64,000 bases of DNA from Theropithecus gelada. Taxonomy: Eukaryota; Chordata; Mammalia; Primates; Cercopithecidae. The DNA lies in contig NC_037669.1 in assembly GCF_003255815.1 (NCBI RefSeq), positions 127,978,086-128,042,085 of the forward strand, in the 5' to 3' direction. Within the stretch, counting starts at the first letter, position 1; each line of letters begins with the position of its first letter. The position numbers and the translations under genes are program-made. This document shows positions 58,693 through 64,000 of this stretch, one piece after another. The notes beneath the pieces were generated by a model that was given only the letters and a program-made list of their open reading frames with translations, made no database searches and was not told where the DNA came from.

Positions 58693-59502
58693 GACTAAAA
58701 TTCCCTTAATCTTTGATAACTCTATTACATTTGCATGATTTTGTTTTTGCTGAGCACTTCCATCACCATGAATTTTTCTATTGCATTCTTGAGATTGAGA
58801 TGTGTTACTGGTTATTTTTTAATCTCTTCTGAATCGGTCTTCTCTTATTGATTGTACTAAGCATTTACTTTTTTGCCTAATTTATTTAAAAATTAAGTAG
58901 AAATAGAGTGAAAATTTATTTTTGTCATCTTCAGCTTAGATAAACAAATAGGGTTCAAATTTTTCCCTTCACATACTGTGCAAAATTAGCTTGATACACT
59001 CTTCATATTACACAAACCTTTAACAATAATTGAATTTTATAATCAACGAATCTGGAAACAGCATTTAGCATATAACTATATTCTTTAGAAAAAAGACCAG
59101 TTTATATTTAGAACTTCGTGTAATATATAGAAGATATAATATACCTTCTATACTTTTTTTCTTTCTTCATATTCTCATGGAAACCTCAAAGAGGTCGGTA
59201 AGCCACAGGACTTGCTCTATGGCCAGAATGGTAGTACAAAACAGAGATTAAGAATATAAATTATTATTCAAAGTTTTGTGAGTACCTACTATGGTCTATT
59301 TTCTATTTTTTTGTGTCAACTTGGACAAATTGATATTTCTTTACCTTACTTTTTAAAAAATGTATACATGTCACATTTGAAACAGATCTAAGGTTGCCTA
59401 TTTTTCTTTTTTACATTTAGATTTTACATATAAATAAACTGAATTTAAAATGTAAATACTAAATTTTGGAATATTTATACATACTACTGTATTTCTTATT
59501 TA
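58693..59502. other. No recognisable features
   Basis: About 800 bp of AT-rich sequence without a repeat or gene I can identify. Confidence 0.45.
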
Positions 59503-59839
59503 AATTTTAAAGAAAAACTAGATCCAGTGTGGTGACTAGCACCTGTAAACTCAACACTTTGGGAAGCCAAGTCAGGTGAATCACTTGAGGTCAGGAGTTC
59601 GAGACCAGCATCACCAACATGATGAAACTCCGTCTTTACTAAAAATATAAAAATTACTGGGCATGGTGGCATGCACCTGTGGTCCCAGCTGATCAGGGGA
59701 CTGAGATTGGAGAGTCACTGGAACCCAGGAGGCAGAGGTTGCAGTGAGCTGAGATCACGGTACTGCACTCCAGCCTTGGCAACAGAATAAGTGAGACTCC
59801 ATCTCAAAATTAATAAATAAATTAATTAATTTTAAAGAA
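59503..59839 (+). mobile_element. AluS with target-site duplication
   Basis: A full-length plus-strand Alu with moderate divergence between aattttaaagaa at 59503-59514 and 59828-59839. The tail is an AAT-type repeat (attaataaataaattaatt). Confidence 0.92.
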
Positions 59840-62729
59840 TGACTGATATAAAACTTTCACATGTTGAAGCTACCAGTAACTCTCGCCTCTGAACACCAGA
59901 GGGTTCAAATGTTTTAGCATGATGTAAACCACAATTAACAACAACAACAAAACCCAGTGAATTTAATACATTAAAATAGTAATTAGACATGTTTGATCAC
60001 ATAAGCTGCACTTCAGAAATCTGACTGATGAGTAATTCAGTAATTCAACGATGTCATGTCCCTTGTATCTTTGCACTGGCATTCTGTGTATAAGTTTTAT
60101 TTTCAGATGCTTCCCATAGTAAGGAAAATATAGATACAATAATTCTAGATAACACAAATATGACAATTCCACATCTATGCATAAATCAGAGATTGGCTGA
60201 GAATAAAATTTCCAAAATGTTCTTGAATTATTACCCTTGTGAATGGAATGGGCACAGAAGATTCAATAATAAGATCAATGAAGTGTTTATTACAATGAAA
60301 ATATATATTGTGATATATATATATTGCATTCTCTGCATATGCCACAGAAAACAACAACAAAAACTTTTCATGACTGATAGAAACTTTGTTGTTAAAAAGT
60401 ATCATACATGTTGTTATAGGTATAATTTTTTGAATTCATGAAGTCATATTCAAGTGTAGATGTAACTATATGGATGAGTAGTAGTAGTTTACAGAATGTT
60501 ATTTTTAAATTTCCTTTTGATTCCTTGTAGAAGTTTATTATGAAAATATATTTAAAATTACAGAGTTTAAAATATTAATACTAGAGGAAATGCTAGAAAT
60601 AAAATTATTCAGCCACTTATTTTGTGAACATAATGAATCCACTTATTTTGTGAACATAATGAGTGTCTTATATATGCAATGGTCTAAATAATTATAAATA
60701 TAGTGAGCTACTATAAATAGTTAGATATTTAACTTAAACTTTCTGTCTCTGCATGGCAACAGCAAGTGCTGTCTACTTAGACTTAGACAGAAGATTCAAT
60801 ATTGATAATCTATTAGTTATATTGAATAGGGTTTGCACAGAATAAAAACATAGAAACTTGTTTCTAATTATAAACTCTAACAAATAAAAATTCTGATAGT
60901 ACAACACCAAAATGTAACACACTTATTGTTTACGTGTACTAATTATTCCCAAAGATCTAGTATCAAACATTTGCATGAAAGGACATAATTATAAGCTCAG
61001 TAAATATTAATACAATACAGCCATATTTAGAAAATGAATTTTTAATTATGATTCACATCTTTATATAGCAATATTTAGAGAAGTGAGTAAGTGAGTAAAA
61101 GACGAAGGACTTCACTCTTGTAACAGAAACTTCACACATTTTTTGTTGGAATATGAAGAAAAAATACTAAACAAACATGATTAGGATGATTTTCAGAAAA
61201 ATTATAGTGTAAAACAGTTCCCATATGTGTATAAATGTAGAATGTTGATATCAGAAAGAATTAAATTTCTATAAATGATGTATTAAGCAACAGATCTAAG
61301 GGCCATGTTAAAAAACTGCATGCGTTTTCCTACAACATCTATCAAAAATGTAATAAGCCATTTTAAGTAGTATGATGAAAGCACTTTTCATTGCATACTT
61401 CTTGATTTGCATTTCACAAAAACTTCATATTTCTGGGAATGTGTGGGCTGGTTTGCCAAAGAATAAAGTAATATGTTAATTAAATTGAAATGACAACTGT
61501 AAGAAACTGTAAAGACAGGTTTAGGTTAACGTAAAAAATGAAATATACGTAAGTATTTTTAAATCTGATTTCTTACTAAAAGTGATATGAGGTATGCAAT
61601 GACAACAATTATTATAAATGAGAATAAACAAACAACTTGGTATATTTTTGTTTTTTCATGTAAGAAAGTAAATTACCTTACTCTACTAAGAAAGAAATTT
61701 CTTTATTCTTTCTTAAACATGTACATTTTCTTAGTCTTAAGTAGAATGTGAAAATATCAAATCACAATAAATATTATCAGATTTACCAATAGGACATGAG
61801 TGATTAAAAAATACTGTAATGCTAAAAATAAAATAATTACACATATACACACATGCACACATGTAGCTATTTACTTACATTTATGTGGATATATATATCT
61901 TGATACTTTACAGAAGTACTAAGAATGTTCAAATGTTAAAAAATAATCAATCATTCCATGGAAATGAAAAATCTAAACTCAAATAACATTTAGAGATTTT
62001 AAACGATACAACTCACTTTAGCATTTCTTGTAGGGCATTGCATTGAAAAGGAAGTGGGACAATGGCAACCAAATGTTTGCTTGATTTCTACAGCTTCTTA
62101 ACTTGTTACAAGATTTCTCACAATGCTATTTTGGTTGTTAATGTTGTTTATCCAGTGTTTCTGTGGCAGAGCAAAGACTAGAAGCTTTCTACCTTGCCTC
62201 CTTGCTGATGTCACACACTCTATAAAAGTATTTTATACAATAATGTAAGAACACTTTTAAATCTAAAAATAAATCTTTAGTCAGCACATGATATTATGAA
62301 GGAAAACTCACCATAAGGCAGACAGCAAATATAAATGAGCTAAGTTAACTATAGTTAAGACAGTTGGGAATCCTAAAATAGAATGAGGGAAATGGGAAGT
62401 GGCACATATAAAGATAAACAGTTACATAAATGAAACCAAATTACATTAAACAAAAAGGAAAGGAGATATGTGATTTGTAGGAAGATTTCAGAGAACGCGT
62501 AGAGCTGTCAGTTTTAGGAATTCTGATGAACAGTAGAGGAAGGCTCTCCCAGAATATCTTGGGTTCTTGGTTATTGTACAGACAGGCTACATTTTTAGAG
62601 AAATGTTGTTCTAGTCCTAAAGTTAAGGCACCTCGTGACTCACTAAAAAAATTAATTGATTAATTACAAATCAAGCTTCAGCAGGATCAACTTCACCCAT
62701 TAGTAAATTTACTACCTGACTATAAAAAC
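59840..62729. other. Long AT-rich stretch without recognisable features
   Basis: About 2.9 kb with no transposon or gene identified. The 93-codon frame at 60160-60441 and its antisense have no domain. A 26-bp tandem duplication at 60613-60664 is listed separately. Confidence 0.5.
60613..60664 (+). repeat. 26-bp direct tandem duplication
   Basis: ccacttattttgtgaacataatga followed by two bases occurs twice in immediate succession (60613-60638, 60639-60664), differing at one base near the end. It looks like a recent local duplication in unique DNA. Confidence 0.93.
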
Positions 62730-64000
62730 AAACCAAACAAGACCCCCAAAACCGTTGAGATTCCTCAAAAAATGATGATAAAATCTAGAATTTCTACTTT
62801 TCCAAATGTCCAGGACACAATTACCATTTACTAGACATGCTGAGAAGCAGAAAAATGTGATACATAATTAGAAAATAATATCACAAACATGTTCAAGGAC
62901 TTAAAGAAAATATGGGATTATAAGGAATGAATATACATCAAATTGTAGGAAATTAAGCTATAAACATAAGCACATAAAATTTTAGAACTGAAATGTACAA
63001 TACTTGGAGTGAAAACTACAATAGACGGAAGTACAATTATATTTGAAATGGCAAAAGAAATGTTTAATCTGGGATGAAGATGAATCAGTAGAAAGTATTC
63101 AATCTCTATATCAAGGAGATGAAACATTTAAGAAAAAAATCAAGACCTCAATAAACCATTGAATAATATTAAGTATCAAACTGCATAAAATTTAAACCTC
63201 AGAAATAGAAAAAGTTCAATCTTATATTTGAGCAAATAATGATTAAACACTTTACATATTTGTTTAAAAACATAAACTAAAGCCGGGTGCGGTGGTTCAC
63301 GCCTATAATCCTAGCACTTTGGGAGGCCAAGGTGGGAGGATCACGAGGTCAGGAGACTGAGATCATCCTGACCAACTTGGTGAAACCCCATCTCTACTAA
63401 ACATACAAAAAATTAGCTGGATGTGGTGACATGTGCCTGTAATCGCAGCTACGCAGGAGGCTGAGACAGGATAATAGTTAGAACCCTGGAGGTGGAGAAT
63501 GCAGTGAGCCAAGATTGTGCCACTGGATTCCAGCCTGGCAACAGAGCAAGACTCTTTGTCAAAAAAAAATAAAAAATAAAAATAAATAAATAAATAAATA
63601 AATAAACTAATATATGCAAGAATCTCAGCAAAGACAAAAAAGGATAAATCCAAGATACGGTCACTAATTAATCATAGTCAAATTTTTAAAAATCAAAGTT
63701 AAGGAGAAAAGCTTAAAAGAAAAAGGACATATTGTATAACAAGGAAGAAGCAGAGTAATTATAGCTTACTCATTGTCAAAAACAATAAAAGCCAGAAAAA
63801 TATGACAACGTATTTACATTTCTGATAAAAATGTCAACCAAAAATATATACATGCCAAAAAAGTCATTTAAAAATGAAGATTGAGTAAAAACTAAAGCAT
63901 GAAAATAATAATAAAAAGTGTTTATTTCTAATACACCTGAATACAGAAAATGTGAAAGTAGTCTTTTGAGCGTAAAGAACATTGACATAAAATGGAAACT
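62730..64000 (+). mobile_element. L1M 5' portion, plus strand, running off the window edge
   Basis: Sense L1M before ORF1 and within ORF1: aatgtccaggacacaattaccatttactagacatgc, aaaaatgtgatacataattag, aagaatgtttaatctggg-like text, and after the Alu gataaatccaagatacgg, taaaaatcaaagttaaggagaaaagcttaaaag and aaatgtcaaccaaaaatatatacatgcc. An Alu splits it at 63272-63610. Frames are degenerate. The element continues past the end of the window. Confidence 0.72.
63272..63610 (+). mobile_element. Alu with (AAAT)n tail and target-site duplication
   Basis: A full-length plus-strand Alu (start agccgggtgcggtggttcac at 63281) between ataaactaa at 63272-63280 and 63602-63610. The tail has expanded as (AAAT)n at 63576-63605. 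Intermediate AluS/AluY features. The minus frames at 63363-63664 are Alu artefacts. Confidence 0.92.

Overview
This window is primate nuclear DNA, most likely from an Old World monkey (Cercopithecidae, macaque-like). It is AT-rich and packed with Alu elements, primate and older mammalian LINE-1 (L1), MaLR/THE1-type LTRs and one MIR. The lineage call rests mainly on the AluY at 644-940. It carries ggctcaagcctg, ccgagacggg, actagccgggcgaggtggcggg and gagatccgg, variants I associate with cercopithecid AluY (AluYRa-like) copies rather than human AluY. The Alu at 12107-12440 shares the actagccgggcgaggtggcgg variant.

I find no intact cellular protein-coding gene, tRNA, rRNA or CRISPR array. Every longer reading frame is explained by a transposon, a simple repeat or chance. 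The window looks like gene desert, or possibly a very large intron; sequence alone cannot tell which.

Layout. 1-7 kb: Alus, an unassigned ORF-rich block at 3.7-5.15 kb and two MaLR LTRs. 7-12.8 kb: an old L1M on the minus strand, interrupted by a MaLR LTR, an AluJ, an Alu that itself carries an L1 insertion, a THE1/MST LTR and a young AluY. 12.8-17 kb: unique AT-rich DNA. 17-24 kb: L1 3' ends, a class I ERV LTR (20.6-21.5 kb), a FLAM monomer, a THE1 LTR and an AluY. 26-28 kb: L1M with a THE1 LTR inside it. 28-34 kb: a primate L1 with an 18-bp target-site duplication, inserted into an older L1; both have inverted 5' segments. 34-35 kb: a small minisatellite, a hairpin cluster and a truncated Alu. 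34.7-39.9 kb: mostly unique, with a MIR. 39.9-41.3 kb: a third inverted L1. 42.7-43.0 kb: a long polypyrimidine tract. 43.7-49.2 kb: an L1 3' end, two Alus, and an L1M interrupted by a deleted ERV-L fragment. 50.4-57.7 kb: a rearranged L1M with about 108-bp tandem units in its 5' region. 58-59.8 kb: AluY, MLT1 LTR, Alu. 59.8-62.7 kb: unique. 62.73-64 kb: the 5' half of another L1M, running off the edge.

The most informative content is retrotransposition history: three L1 copies with the 3'-antisense/5'-sense layout expected of twin priming within 13.3 kb, a candidate L1 3' transduction, an ERV-L relic joining gag-like to integrase-like sequence, and several nested insertions that can be ordered in time. 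I found no evidence of a new functional system.
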